64,000 bases of DNA from Nocardiopsis composta. GTDB taxonomy: Bacteria > Actinomycetota > Actinomycetes > Streptosporangiales > Streptosporangiaceae. The notes below the pieces were generated by a model. It was not told the origin of the DNA. It did not search any database and worked only from the letters and a program-made list of their open reading frames with translations. The translations under genes were made by a program, and so were the position numbers. Of the stretch, positions 8,307 to 17,420 are shown piece by piece (within the stretch, counting starts at the first letter, position 1; every line of letters starts with the position of its first letter). Location of the stretch: positions 992,001-1,056,000 of the forward strand of contig NZ_JACHDB010000002.1 in NCBI RefSeq assembly GCF_014200805.1, written 5' to 3'.

Positions 8307-9149
8307 CCGTCTCCGACCGGGCATTCGACCGTGGGCCGCCTCATGCGCGTTCTCAACGCGGGCGCCGCCGGCCGCCGGCCGGCCGCACCGGAAACGACCG
8401 CGGGTTCACGGCGGGTGCGCGCGTCGCCCCTTCTCGCACGGTGAGCGGCTGCCGGGCGTCCCGAGTGCGCGCAGGAGCCGGGAAACGCGCGAGGCATACC
8501 GTCGTCTTCCTCTTCCCGGTGCCGGTGTTCTCGACGTGTCCATGGCGGCGGCCGTACCGATCGGCCGCCGGCCCTGGACGCGATACTTCACGACCCGTCG
8601 CAGAACAGCGCCTGGTCAGGAGCGGGCCTGCCCGGACGTACGCCGGAAGTACGCTCGCCCGCCGGCGCCCGGGCAGTGCGTTCTGAGATCGGCTCTGGAT
8701 CTTCGGCGCCGGCGCTCATGATCCGGCCCCGCTCGCCGCCTCCTGGTCATCGGGGCGAAGGGAGACCCCTGAATGACCGGAGGGCCGATGAGGTGAAGGT
8801 CGGGCGGGACCGGTCACGTGGGTGAAACGCTTGAGCGATTCCCGGCGTGGATTTCAAACCCTCTGCACCGGGCCGCTTGGCGATCGCAAAGTCGAAGAGA
8901 GGCCGGCACGCCCATGCCGAGAGGTCGGGGAAGGGGGTCAGGGCGAGAAAAGAACCCAAAATAAGAACATCCATCGGACGACCTCGAAGATTCGGCGATG
9001 TGTGGAACGCCGTTTCTCTGAAGCCCGCTGCAAGGCCGGCTTGCACTGCGGCGTCCACCGGACTGCCCGCCCTGACCGCAGGCGGCGTTTTTCTGCGGCT
9101 ACGCGCACGTGCGGCGGGACGGCTGCGGCGCCGACTGCGGTTGCTCCGC
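8307..9149. other. Intergenic region with a less GC-rich island (about 8817-9062)
   Basis: 843 bp between the glycosyltransferase and the kinase gene. From about 8817 to 9062 the base composition drops visibly (for example AAAAGAACCCAAAATAAG) compared with the flanks. A minus-strand frame at 8747-8974 could encode 75 residues starting MDVLILGSFLALTPF, but its codon third positions do not show the local GC bias and no ribosome binding site is clear. I regard it as probably non-coding, possibly a remnant of transferred DNA or a regulatory leader. Confidence 0.4.
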
Positions 9150-10064
9150 ATGACCCGTACCGACATCGAGATCACCGCGGAGCTGGTCCGGGGACTGCTC
9201 CGCGACCAGCACCCCGACCTGGCCGATCGCCCGCTGAGGCTTGGCGCGCACGGCTGGGACGACCAGCTGTGGCGGCTCGGCGGCGACCTCGCAGTCCGGC
9301 TGCCCTGGGCGACGGAGTCCGCCGACGCGCTGCTGCGCAAGGAGCACGCCTGGCTGCCCGCCCTCGCCCCGGGCCTCCCGCTGCCGGTCCCCGTCCCGCA
9401 GCGGCTCGGCGAACCCTCCGAGCGGTTCCCGCGGCCCTGGACCGTCACCACCTGGGTGCGGGGCACGCCCGCCGACCGCGCCCCCGCCACCCGCGGCGCG
9501 GAGGCCGCCGACGCCCTGGCCGCCTTCCTGACGGCCCTGCACCGGCCCGCCCCCGAGGGGGCGCCCGCCGGCCGCGGCCGCGGCGGGCCGCTCGCCGGTG
9601 CCGCCGAGTGGTTCGCCGGGCAGCTCGCCTCGGCCACCGAACCGGGGCTGATCCCCGACCCCGGCGTCGTCCGCGCCGTCTGGGAGGACGCCGCGGCCGC
9701 ACCCGGCTGGACGGGGCCGGCGCTGTGGCTCCACGGCGACCTGCACCCGGCCAACGTCCTCACCGCGGACGGCGCCTTCTGCGGCGTGATCGACTTCGGC
9801 GACCTGTGCGCGGGCGATCCGGCCTGGGACCTGGCCGCCGCCTGGATCCTGCTGCCGGACGGCGCCGTCGACCGCTTCCACGCGGCCTACCGGCCGGCCC
9901 CGGACGCCGCGACCCTGCGGCGCGCCCGCGGCTGCGCGGTGCTGCGCGCCCTCGCCGGCGTCCACATCGGAGAGGCCGGCGTTCGGGGCCGCCCGGGAGG
10001 AAAGCCCACCTGGGGGCCGCCGGCCCATGCCGCGCTGCGGCGCCTCATCGCGACGGCCCGCTGA
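9150..10064 (+). CDS. Aminoglycoside phosphotransferase (APH)-family kinase
   Basis: 304-residue protein-kinase-like enzyme of the APH/choline kinase superfamily. Visible motifs are the catalytic loop LWLHGDLHPANVL (HGDxxxxN, about residue 195), the metal-binding VIDFGDLCAGDPAWDLA (about 212-228) and LAVRLP, where the ATP-binding Lys is replaced by Arg, near residue 48. Such proteins phosphorylate small molecules; some confer aminoglycoside or macrolide resistance but most have unknown metabolic substrates. The ATG at 9150 begins MTRTDIEITAELV, which fits the family N-terminus. An upstream in-frame start at 8847 would add about 100 residues of atypical composition and is rejected. The gene is convergent with pstS. 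Confidence 0.78.
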   Translation: MTRTDIEITAELVRGLLRDQHPDLADRPLRLGAHGWDDQLWRLGGDLAVRLPWATESADALLRKEHAWLPALAPGLPLPVPVPQRLGEPSERFPRPWTVTTWVRGTPADRAPATRGAEAADALAAFLTALHRPAPEGAPAGRGRGGPLAGAAEWFAGQLASATEPGLIPDPGVVRAVWEDAAAAPGWTGPALWLHGDLHPANVLTADGAFCGVIDFGDLCAGDPAWDLAAAWILLPDGAVDRFHAAYRPAPDAATLRRARGCAVLRALAGVHIGEAGVRGRPGGKPTWGPPAHAALRRLIATAR

Positions 10065-10571
10065 ACGATCGGCCGGGTGAGCCGCCGGAGCCAGGGCGCG
10101 GGCAGGGGGGCACCGGGTGCCGGCCTACCGGGAACCGGCGGGCGGCGCGGCGGCCCTGCCCGGCCGGCGCCGGTGCTCACCGGTGCCGGGAGCCGGGGCC
10201 CGCTCGGCCGCCGGGCCCGGCGCGGCGCCGACCGGGCCGCATCGCGCCCGTGGAGAAGACCGGAGCGGGGGCGGCCGTCCGAGGATCCGTTCGGAAGCCC
10301 CAGGACGGGTGCGCCCCGGGGCCGGTGCGGAGAGAGGAACCGGCGCCGACCTGCGGAGAGGACGCAGGGGCTCGGTCGCCCCCGGGACCGGACAGGGGCC
10401 GGGAACCGGCGTCGCCCGATCGTTGGGGGAAGACAACGACCGGGTGGGGAGGCCGGCCCCGGCCCGCCGCACGGCCATGACACTCTGCCATGCAGAGCCT
10501 ACCCCGGGTGAGCCGGTGCCGGAAACCCGGGCCTGCCCGCGGAGCGCTCCGCAGGCGGGCCCCGGTACGGC
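10065..10571. other. Intergenic stretch between convergent genes
   Basis: About 500 bp of GC-rich DNA between the kinase gene and pstS. Frames here are Arg/Gly/Pro-rich shadows with no ribosome binding site. I see no repeat copy and no strong hairpin. Confidence 0.55.
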
Positions 10572-11687
10572 TCAGGCCGCGCCGGTGCCGATGGCGTCCA
10601 GGGTCTTCTGCAGGTCGCCGCGGATCTCCTCGGGCAGCGGGGCCGAACCGGTCTCCTCGGAGGCGGCCTGCTGGCCCTCCGGGCTGATCACGTAGGAAAG
10701 GAAGTCGCGGACCCGCTCGCCCTCGGCCTCGTCGCCGTAGTCCATGCAGGCGATCTGGTAGCTGACCAGCACGATCGGGTAGACGCCGGACTCGGTGGTG
10801 CCGTAGTCGATGTCGATGGCGTGGTCGTGCTCGCCGCCGCCCTCCCGCTCGGGGGAGGCGGCCACCACCGAGGCCGCCGACTCCGGGGACACCTCGACGA
10901 ACTCCTCGCCGACGCCCACCGCCGCGGCCGACATGTCGCCCACGTGGGACGCCTCGACGTAGCCGATGGTGCCGTCGCCGCCGTGCACCGCCTCCGCGAC
11001 GCCGCTGTTGCCCTGCGCGGCCTCCACCGGCGGCACCGGCCACTGCCCGGACGGCTCGTCCGGCCACACGTCGGGGGCGGCGGCGTTCAGGTAGGCGGTG
11101 AAGTTCTCGGTGGTGCCCGACTCGTCCGAGCGCGACACCGGGGTGATCCGCCGGTCCGGCAGCTCGGTGCCCGGGTTGGCGTCGGCGATCACCGGGTCGT
11201 CCCAGTGCGTGACCTCGCCGCGGAAGATGCCCGCGATCGCCTCCGGGGTGAGGTTGAGCGAGTCCACGCCCTCCAGGTTGAACACCACCGCGATCGGCAC
11301 CACGTAGGCCGGGATGTTCACCGCGGGGGAGCCCTCGCACCGCTCGGTGGCGTCGGCCGCCTCGTCCTCGTCGAGCGCCGCGTCCGACCCGGCGAAGTCC
11401 ACCGCGCCGTCCAGGAACTGGCTGCGGCCGCCGCCCGAACCGATCGCGTCGTAGAACACCAGGGCGTCCTCGCACTCCGTCTGGTAGCCCGCGATCCACG
11501 TGGTCATCGCGTTCTCCTGGGCGCTGGACCCCGAAGCGGAGAGGTTCCCGCCGAAGCAGGCCAGGTCGGAGGGGACGGGGATCTGGTCGCGGCCGCGGAC
11601 GGCGTCGTCGCTGCCGCACGCGGTCGTCAGGGCGACGGCGGACGCGAGGGCGGCCGCGGACAGCGTGCGATACGTGGACGGGCGCAT
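10572..11687 (-). CDS. pstS: Phosphate ABC transporter substrate-binding lipoprotein PstS
   Basis: 371-residue periplasmic-type binding protein. The N-terminus is a lipoprotein signal: positively charged start, hydrophobic stretch (about 8-22), lipobox LTTAC with the lipidated Cys at about residue 24. Phosphate-binding signatures follow: SASGSSAQENAM (about 51-62), AIGSGGGRSQFLDG (about 81-94), SRSDESGTTENF (about 185-196). It captures phosphate outside the membrane for PstCAB, but no pstC, pstA or pstB follows; the downstream gene is convergent. It is therefore either an extra PstS or part of a split locus. I could not recognise a convincing direct-repeat Pho box upstream. Confidence 0.88.
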   Translation of the reverse strand: MRPSTYRTLSAAALASAVALTTACGSDDAVRGRDQIPVPSDLACFGGNLSASGSSAQENAMTTWIAGYQTECEDALVFYDAIGSGGGRSQFLDGAVDFAGSDAALDEDEAADATERCEGSPAVNIPAYVVPIAVVFNLEGVDSLNLTPEAIAGIFRGEVTHWDDPVIADANPGTELPDRRITPVSRSDESGTTENFTAYLNAAAPDVWPDEPSGQWPVPPVEAAQGNSGVAEAVHGGDGTIGYVEASHVGDMSAAAVGVGEEFVEVSPESAASVVAASPEREGGGEHDHAIDIDYGTTESGVYPIVLVSYQIACMDYGDEAEGERVRDFLSYVISPEGQQAASEETGSAPLPEEIRGDLQKTLDAIGTGAA

Positions 11688-11857
11688 GGCTGTGTGGTTC
11701 TCCCCCTGTTGGGCGCCTGGCGAGGCGGTGCGTGCGCGGGCGCTCCGAGCGCCGCTGCTCCCGCGACCGGCCCGGACGTCGGCGCCGTTGAACGGGCGCC
11801 GACGAAGAATTTAACAACTGGCGACAAGTGCGCCGAACCCGGCTCGCCTCCCGGCGG

Positions 11858-12337
11858 TCAGGCCCGGCCCGCGGCGGCCCTGCGCTCGGCGATCCGCGCC
11901 AGCACCGCGCGCAGCCCCAGCTCGTAGCCTGTCACGCCGCACCCGGCGATGTAGCCCTGCATCACCGGGGCGGTGACCGAGGTGTGCCGGAACTCCTCGC
12001 GCGCGTACACGTTGGAGATGTGGACCTCGACACACGGGGTGTCGACCGCGTCCACGGCGTCCCGCAGCGCGATGCTGTAGTGGGCGAACGCGCCGGGGTT
12101 GACGACCACGCCGTCGAGGTCCCGCGCGCGGTGGACGTGCTCGACCAGGACGCCCTCGTGGTTGCTCTGCGCGCACTCCACATCGGCCCCGAGCTCCGCG
12201 CCCAGTTCGGTGACCCGGCGCTCGATGTCGGCCAGCGACGTGGTCCCGTACTGCGCGGGGTCGCGGTGGCCGAGCAGGTTCAGGTTGGGGCCGTTGAGCA
12301 GCAGGACGGCCGGGCGAGCGGAGGAGTCGTGGGACAA
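11858..12337 (-). CDS. aroQ: Type II 3-dehydroquinate dehydratase
   Basis: 159-residue shikimate-pathway enzyme converting 3-dehydroquinate to 3-dehydroshikimate. Family motifs are all present: LLLNGPNLNLLGHRDPAQYG with the catalytic Tyr (about residues 11-30), QSNHEG (about 60), NPGAFAHYSIALRDA (about 82-96) and EVHISNVYAREEFRH (about 105-119) with the catalytic His. A TTG start at 12337 is chosen because GGAAGG lies 8 nt upstream and gives the usual length; earlier in-frame codons produce an Arg-rich extension without a ribosome binding site. No other aro gene is near. Divergent from treY. Confidence 0.92.
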   Translation of the reverse strand: MSHDSSARPAVLLLNGPNLNLLGHRDPAQYGTTSLADIERRVTELGAELGADVECAQSNHEGVLVEHVHRARDLDGVVVNPGAFAHYSIALRDAVDAVDTPCVEVHISNVYAREEFRHTSVTAPVMQGYIAGCGVTGYELGLRAVLARIAERRAAAGRA

Positions 12338-12648
12338 CGGGCGGGCCTTCCGTGCGGGGCGGGTCCGGCCGCGGACGCTCGGGCGGCCGGCGCCGCCCAG
12401 CTTAGAGCGTCGGCGGAGGTCCCCGCTCCGTTCCTCCGGGGAGACGGCGCCGCTCCCGCCGCCCCGCCGGGTGTGCTCTGGGGCGGCCGCCGCGGTCCGC
12501 ACCCGTCGGCCGCCCGGCCCGGGCCGCCGGCGGCGCCGGGACCGTTCCGGGCGGGAGGAGAGGAGCGGGGCACCGCCGCCCGGCCTCCCGGCGGGGGAGC
12601 GGCCGGCGGGGTTAGAGCCGGCCGGGCCGCGGGCAGGACCGTGGTCGG
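12338..12648. promoter_or_regulatory. Divergent aroQ/treY intergenic region
   Basis: 311 bp that must carry promoters for both genes. It is uniformly GC-rich; I could not pick a convincing -35/-10 pair or operator. Confidence 0.35.
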
Positions 12649-15195
12649 ATGAGCGAGACGCCCCGCCGCGAAGGCGCGCCCCCGGCCCCGACGTCGACCT
12701 ACCGGCTGCAGCTGCGCCCGGGAGGCGGGCTGGGCGATGCCCGCGCCCTCGCCGGCTACCTGGACCGGCTCGGCGTCGGCGCGCTCTACACCGCCCCGCT
12801 GCTCACCGCCGCCCCCGGATCGGCGCACGGCTACGACGGGGTCGACCCGCGCGCGGTCTGCCCGGAGCTCGGCGGCGAGCAGGCCCGGCAGGACCTCGCC
12901 GCCCGGCTGCGCGAACTCGGCATGGGCCTGGTCGCCGACATCGTGCCCAACCACATGTCGGTGGCGCTCCCCGAGGCCAACCCGTGGTGGTGGGAGGTGC
13001 TGCGGGACGGCCCGGACGCCGAGCACGCCGGCCACTTCGACATCGACTGGTCCCGCGGCCCGATCGAGCTGCCGGTGCTGCCCGACGACGGGGACGGCGG
13101 CGCCGCCGCGCTGGACCGGCTGGAGCTGCGGGACGGCGCACTGGTCCTGGACGGCCGCCGCCACCCGGTCGCCCCCGGCACCGACCCGCCCGGCGCCGGC
13201 CCCGCCGAGGTGCACGCCGCCCAGCACTACCGGCTGGTGTCCTGGCGGCGCGCGGCCGAGGCGATGTCCTACCGGCGCTTCTTCGACGTGACCGACCTGG
13301 CCGCGGTCCGCGCCGAGGACCCCGAGGTGTTCGACGCGCTCCATGCCGAGGTGCTGCGCTGGGCGGACCGCGGCGAACTCGCCGGCCTGCGCGTCGACCA
13401 CCCGGACGGCCTCGCCGACCCCGGCGGCTACCTGCGCCGGCTGCGCGACCGCTTCCCCGGGTGGATCGTCGCGGAGAAGATCCTGCACCCCGGCGAGGAG
13501 CCGCCGGCCTCCTGGCCGATCGACGGCACCACCGGCTACGACGCGCTGCGCGAGGTGTGCGGCCTGTTCGTCGACCCCGCGGGAGAGGCCCCGCTGACCC
13601 GCCTGGCCGACTCCCTGGGCGCGCCCACCGACCTGCCGCACCTGGAGGAGGCGGCCAAGGAGTGGGCCGCAGGCGTCCTGCTGGCCGCCGAGACCGACCG
13701 GATCGCCCGCGTCCTCACCGGCGGCCGCCCGGACCCCGCGGCCCGCCGCGCGGTCGCCGCCCTGCTCGCCTCGTTCCCCGTCTACCGCACCTACCTGCCC
13801 GAAGGGGAGCGGTACTGGACCCGCGCCGTCGCCGCCGCCCGACGCCGCCTCTCGGGCCCGCCCGCCCCGCCTCCGGGATCCGGCGCGGGGGACGGGAGCG
13901 GGGCGGACGAAGGAGCACCGGACGGTGCCGCACCGCCTCCCCGCGGGAAGGGCGCCCGGCCCGGAGAGGCCGGAGCAGCGCGGGAACCGCACCCCGGAGC
14001 GCCGTCCGGAGGCGCCGCCGCGGCGCTCGCCGCGCTGGAGGAGATCGACCGGCGGGTGCGCGAGGACCCCGCCGGGGAGCTCGCCGTGCGGATCCAGCAG
14101 ACCAGCGGCATGGTGATGGCCAAGGGCGTCGAGGACACCGCGTTCTACCGGGCGACCCGGTTCGCCGCGCTGAACGAGGTCGGCGGCGACCCCGGCGCGT
14201 TCGGGACGGCGCCCGAGGAGTTCCACGCGGCGGCCGCCCGCCGGGAGGCGGTCCGCCCGGCGGCGATGACCACCCTGTCCACCCACGACACCAAGCGCTC
14301 GGAGGACGTCCGGGCGCGGCTCGCGGTGCTGTCGGAGATGCCGGAGGAGTTCGCCGCGGCGGTGCGCGACTGGAGCCGGCGCCGGGGCCTCTCCGAGCCC
14401 TCGCTGGACCTGCTGGCCTGGCAGACGCTGGTCGGCACCTGGCCGATCAGCGCCGAGCGGCTCCGCGGCTACCTGCTCAAGGCGGCCAGGGAGGCCAAGC
14501 TGCGCACCTCCTGGACCGACCGGGACCCCGCCTTCGAGGAGGAGGTGGCGGCCTGGCCGGAGCGGGTCCTCGGCGACGAGCGGCTCGCCGCCGACGTGGC
14601 CCGGTTCGTCGACCGGGTGCGCCGGCCGGGCTGGAGCAACGCGCTGGGGCAGAAGCTGCTCCAGCTCACCATGCCCGGGGTGCCCGACGTCTACCAGGGC
14701 ACCGAGCTGTGGGACCTGTCCCTGGTCGACCCGGACAACCGGCGCGCGGTCGACTTCACCGCCCGGGACGTCCTCCTGGAGCGCCTGGAGTCCGGCCGCC
14801 GCCCGCCGGTGGACGCCACCGGGGAGGCCAAGATGCACGTCGTCCGCCAGGCCCTGCACCTGCGCCGCCGCGCCGACCTGCGCGGCTACCTTCCGCTGCC
14901 CGCCGCGGGGCCGGCCGCCCGGCACGCCGTCGCCTTCGCCCGCGGCCCGCGGGCCGCGGTGGTGGCGGTGGCCACCCGGCTCCCGGTCGGCCTGGCGGCG
15001 GCGGGCGGCTGGCGGAGCACCGTCCTCCCGCTGCCCTGGGGCCGCGGCACCTGGCGCGACCTGCTCTCCGGCCGCTCCTTCCCGGCCGGCCCGCCCGGCG
15101 CCCCGGCCGCGCCCCGCCTGGGCGACCTGCTCTCCCGCTACCCGGTGGCCCTCCTGGTCCGCGAACCCGGCCCGGGCGCCCCGGACCAGGGCTGA
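12649..15195 (+). CDS. treY: Malto-oligosyltrehalose synthase TreY
   Basis: 848-residue GH13 enzyme that isomerises the reducing-end alpha-1,4 bond of maltodextrin to alpha-1,1, the first step of the TreY/TreZ route to trehalose. Motifs: STYRLQLRPGGG near the N-terminus, VADIVPNHMSV (about 99), GLRVDHPDGLADP with the nucleophile Asp (about 245), IVAEKILHPGEE (about 275) and TLSTHDTKRSEDVRARL (about 540). A Gly/Pro/Ala-rich insertion at about residues 402-455 interrupts the catalytic domain; it is in frame and probably a surface linker. The ATG is used. TreZ lies 3.3 kb downstream in the same direction with unrelated genes between, and no debranching enzyme TreX is in the window. Confidence 0.93.
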   Translation: MSETPRREGAPPAPTSTYRLQLRPGGGLGDARALAGYLDRLGVGALYTAPLLTAAPGSAHGYDGVDPRAVCPELGGEQARQDLAARLRELGMGLVADIVPNHMSVALPEANPWWWEVLRDGPDAEHAGHFDIDWSRGPIELPVLPDDGDGGAAALDRLELRDGALVLDGRRHPVAPGTDPPGAGPAEVHAAQHYRLVSWRRAAEAMSYRRFFDVTDLAAVRAEDPEVFDALHAEVLRWADRGELAGLRVDHPDGLADPGGYLRRLRDRFPGWIVAEKILHPGEEPPASWPIDGTTGYDALREVCGLFVDPAGEAPLTRLADSLGAPTDLPHLEEAAKEWAAGVLLAAETDRIARVLTGGRPDPAARRAVAALLASFPVYRTYLPEGERYWTRAVAAARRRLSGPPAPPPGSGAGDGSGADEGAPDGAAPPPRGKGARPGEAGAAREPHPGAPSGGAAAALAALEEIDRRVREDPAGELAVRIQQTSGMVMAKGVEDTAFYRATRFAALNEVGGDPGAFGTAPEEFHAAAARREAVRPAAMTTLSTHDTKRSEDVRARLAVLSEMPEEFAAAVRDWSRRRGLSEPSLDLLAWQTLVGTWPISAERLRGYLLKAAREAKLRTSWTDRDPAFEEEVAAWPERVLGDERLAADVARFVDRVRRPGWSNALGQKLLQLTMPGVPDVYQGTELWDLSLVDPDNRRAVDFTARDVLLERLESGRRPPVDATGEAKMHVVRQALHLRRRADLRGYLPLPAAGPAARHAVAFARGPRAAVVAVATRLPVGLAAAGGWRSTVLPLPWGRGTWRDLLSGRSFPAGPPGAPAAPRLGDLLSRYPVALLVREPGPGAPDQG

Positions 15196-15223
15196 TCCCC
15201 GGGCGCCCCACCGCCCGGCCGGT

Positions 15224-15637
15224 TCAGCCCCCGTCGGCGACGGCGGTGTTCTGACAGGCGGTCAGCAGCCAGCGGCCGCCCTCCTCGGCCATGACGAACA
15301 GCGGGGTGCCCACCTCGGTCCCCTCGGGGGTCCGGAGCGTCTGGCGGACCTTGACCGCGGCCACGTCGGGCCGGATGAACAGCACGTGCTCCACTTCGAA
15401 GGAGACGGCCGAACCGCGCATCCCGCCGGGGAGCACCCGGCGGGTGAACTCCGCGATCGCGTCCCGCCCGAAGAGCCGCGTGCCGCCGCCGGTCGTCCAG
15501 ATCGCGTCGGCGCGGAACAGGCCGACGAACTCCTCGGGGAGCTCGTTGTTCTGGGAGTGCTCCACCGCGGCGACGACCCGCTCGATCGCCGCGATCTCGG
15601 CGGCGGGCCCCTGCCCGCCGGTCGCCGCCCCGCTCAC
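15224..15637 (-). CDS. SnoaL/NTF2-like protein (SgcJ/EcaC family)
   Basis: 137-residue protein of the NTF2-like cone fold, with the pattern of the SgcJ/EcaC oxidoreductase-annotated family: AAIERVVAAVEHSQNN (about 14-29), EEFVGLFRADAIWTTGGG (about 34-51), RDAIAEFTRRVLPG and a C-terminal GRWLLTACQNT. The biochemical role of these proteins is mostly unknown. The GTG at 15637 is preferred because GGGAGG lies 5 nt upstream; an upstream start adds an Arg-rich stretch without support. It is convergent with treY (28-bp gap) and divergent from the methyltransferase gene. Cytoplasmic, single domain. Confidence 0.75.
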   Translation of the reverse strand: MSGAATGGQGPAAEIAAIERVVAAVEHSQNNELPEEFVGLFRADAIWTTGGGTRLFGRDAIAEFTRRVLPGGMRGSAVSFEVEHVLFIRPDVAAVKVRQTLRTPEGTEVGTPLFVMAEEGGRWLLTACQNTAVADGG

Positions 15638-15823
15638 CCGAGCCTCCCGCCCTCGCCGCCGCGGCCGGGGTCCGCCCGCCGAACATCCCGCGGACGGCCG
15701 CACCACCGCTCTTCCCCCTCCTCCTTCCCCTCCCGGCCGGGCCGCACCCGCCCGCGTCGAGGAACCGGGTCTTCGCCGGCGGGCGGGGCGGTTCAGGAGG
15801 CCGGCGTGGCCGCACCGGCGCGC

Positions 15824-15829
15824 TACGCT
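15824..15829 (+). promoter_or_regulatory. Candidate -10 box close to the rlmA-like start
   Basis: TACGCT lies 11 nt upstream of the ATG at 15841, so the transcript would be leaderless or nearly so. No ribosome binding site precedes the ATG, which supports this. Confidence 0.4.
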
Positions 15830-15840
15830 GGGCCGCGATC

Positions 15841-16752
15841 ATGGCTACCACGCACGAGGGCGGACGACCGCCCGTTCTCCGGCGGCTGCGCATGCCCGAA
15901 TCGGTGCTGGCCGCGCTGGCCTGCCCGCACTGCGGGGCGGGGGTCGGGCCCGCGGGCAACGCGCTGGCCTGCGACGCCGGGCACTCCTTCGACGTCGCCA
16001 AGGAGGGCTACGCGGGCCTGCTCACCGGGGCCCGGCCGGTCGGCACGGCCGACACCGCCGAGATGGTGCGGGCCCGCCAGGAGTTCCAGGAGGCCGGGCA
16101 CTTCGACCCGCTCGCCGACCGGCTGGCCGAGGCCGCGGCCGGGGCGCTCGGCGGCACCGGAGGGCTGGTCGCTGACGTCGGCGCGGGCACCGGGTACTAC
16201 CTGACCCGGGTGCTGGACGCGGCGCCCGCCGCGACCGGGCTGGCCCTGGACCTGTCGAAGTACGCGCTGCGCCGCGCGGCCAAGGCGCACCCCCGCTCCG
16301 GTGCGGTGGCCTGCGACGCCTGGCGCGGACTGCCGCTGCGCGACGGCGCGGCGGCGCTGCTGCTCAACGTGTTCGCACCGCGCGACGCCGCGGAGTTCCA
16401 CCGGGTGCTCCGCCCCGGCGGCGCCCTCCTCGTGGTCACCCCGGGCCCGGGCCACCTGGGCGAGCTGGTCGCCGCCCTCGGCATGGTCTCGGTCGACGCC
16501 CGCAAGGAGGAGCGCCTGGAGTCGGCGCTGTCCGCCCACTTCACCCGGGACCGGGCCGAGGAGCTGGAGTACCGCATGCTCCTGCCGCACCCGGCCGCCG
16601 ACACCGCCGCGGCCATGGGCCCCAGCGCCCACCACCTCGCCGCGGAGGAGCGCGCCGCGCGCCTGGCGGCCCTCCCGGATCCGGTGGAGGTCACCGCCTC
16701 CTTCCGGATCTCCCTGTTCCGCCCCCGCTCCCCGGGCCGGGGCTGCGGCTAG
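15841..16752 (+). CDS. rlmA: RlmA-family 23S rRNA (guanine-N1)-methyltransferase
   Basis: 303-residue SAM-dependent methyltransferase. The N-terminal zinc module CPHCGAGVG, then CDAGHSFDVAKEGY (about 28-58) is diagnostic of the RlmA family, which methylates N1 of G745 or G748 in 23S rRNA helix 35. The Rossmann SAM site VADVGAGTGYY is near residue 110, followed by ALDLSKYALRRAAK (about 135-150) and LLLNVFAPRD (about 175). In Gram-positive bacteria the G748 enzyme (TlrB/RlmAII) contributes to resistance to tylosin-type macrolides. I cannot decide between the G745 and G748 enzyme from sequence by eye. The gene is monocistronic and divergent from the SnoaL-like gene. Confidence 0.85.
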   Translation: MATTHEGGRPPVLRRLRMPESVLAALACPHCGAGVGPAGNALACDAGHSFDVAKEGYAGLLTGARPVGTADTAEMVRARQEFQEAGHFDPLADRLAEAAAGALGGTGGLVADVGAGTGYYLTRVLDAAPAATGLALDLSKYALRRAAKAHPRSGAVACDAWRGLPLRDGAAALLLNVFAPRDAAEFHRVLRPGGALLVVTPGPGHLGELVAALGMVSVDARKEERLESALSAHFTRDRAEELEYRMLLPHPAADTAAAMGPSAHHLAAEERAARLAALPDPVEVTASFRISLFRPRSPGRGCG

Positions 16753-16871
16753 CCGCGGGTGCGGCGCCGGTCGTACCGGCGGCCGAGCCGGGGGCGCCGC
16801 GGCGATGAGTTTCAAGGCCGGGCCGGGTCTGTTCCCGTGACGGACGAATCCGTCCAGGAAGGAGACCCGTG

Positions 16872-17363
16872 ATGACACCGGAAGACGTGGCCGAGGTGCT
16901 GGAACGCCCCGCCGCGAGGGAACTGCTCTCCGGCGCCCTGGCCAGGCTGGCCTACGTGGCGCGGGACGGCACCCCGCGGGTGGTCCCGATCGGGTTCCTG
17001 TGGACGGGGACGGCGGTGGTGATGTGCACCTCCACCAACGCGCCGAAGGTGCGCTCCCTGGCCGCCGACCCGCACGCGGCCCTCACCATCGACACCTCCG
17101 AGTCCCCGCCGAAGATCCTGCTGCTCCGCGGCACCGTGGACCTGGAGACCGTCGACGGCATCCCCGACGAGTACCTGGCCATGAACGACAGCTCACTGGT
17201 CGCCCCGGACCAGCGCGCGGCCTGGGAGGCCGAGGTGCGCTCCCTTTACAAGCAGATGGTCCGGATCACCCTCGTCCCGGCCTGGGCCAAGCTCATCGAC
17301 TTCGAGACCACCCTGCCCAGCGCGGTTGAAGAACTCGTCCGCCGGCGCGACGCGGGCGCCTGA
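16872..17363 (+). CDS. Pyridoxamine 5'-phosphate oxidase-like flavin-binding protein
   Basis: 163-residue split-barrel protein of the PNPOx-like family, which bind FMN or F420 and reduce diverse substrates. Visible are LARLAYVARDGTPRVVPIGFLW (about 24-45), the barrel strand AVVMCTSTNAPKVRSLAADPHAALTI (about 50-75) and a C-terminal helix. Such single-domain proteins in actinomycetes are seldom true pyridoxamine oxidases. AAGGAGA lies 8 nt upstream of the ATG; a GTG one codon earlier is equally possible. It is monocistronic between the methyltransferase and the HicAB locus. Substrate unknown. Confidence 0.78.
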   Translation: MTPEDVAEVLERPAARELLSGALARLAYVARDGTPRVVPIGFLWTGTAVVMCTSTNAPKVRSLAADPHAALTIDTSESPPKILLLRGTVDLETVDGIPDEYLAMNDSSLVAPDQRAAWEAEVRSLYKQMVRITLVPAWAKLIDFETTLPSAVEELVRRRDAGA

Positions 17364-17420
17364 CCGGAAGGTGACGACACGCGCTGCTGGACGGTCTGTC
17401 ATGGCCGGTGTGGATCGGCC

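Noticed and set aside
6119-8497. Long minus-strand frame over the glycosyltransferase
   Set aside because: Low-complexity composition, antisense to a gene with clear motifs.
8747-8974. 75-codon minus-strand gene
   Set aside because: Codon third positions do not follow the local bias and no ribosome binding site is seen; kept only as part of the low-GC island note.
8847-9149. N-terminal extension of the APH-type kinase
   Set aside because: The extra 101 residues are Arg/Ala-rich, lie in the atypical island, and the family normally begins near the ATG at 9150.
11688-11857. Pho box upstream of pstS
   Set aside because: Only a single GTTCAAC-like unit is visible; the required direct repeats are not.
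12280-14925. Long minus-strand frame across treY
   Set aside because: Antisense shadow of TreY; no domain recognisable.
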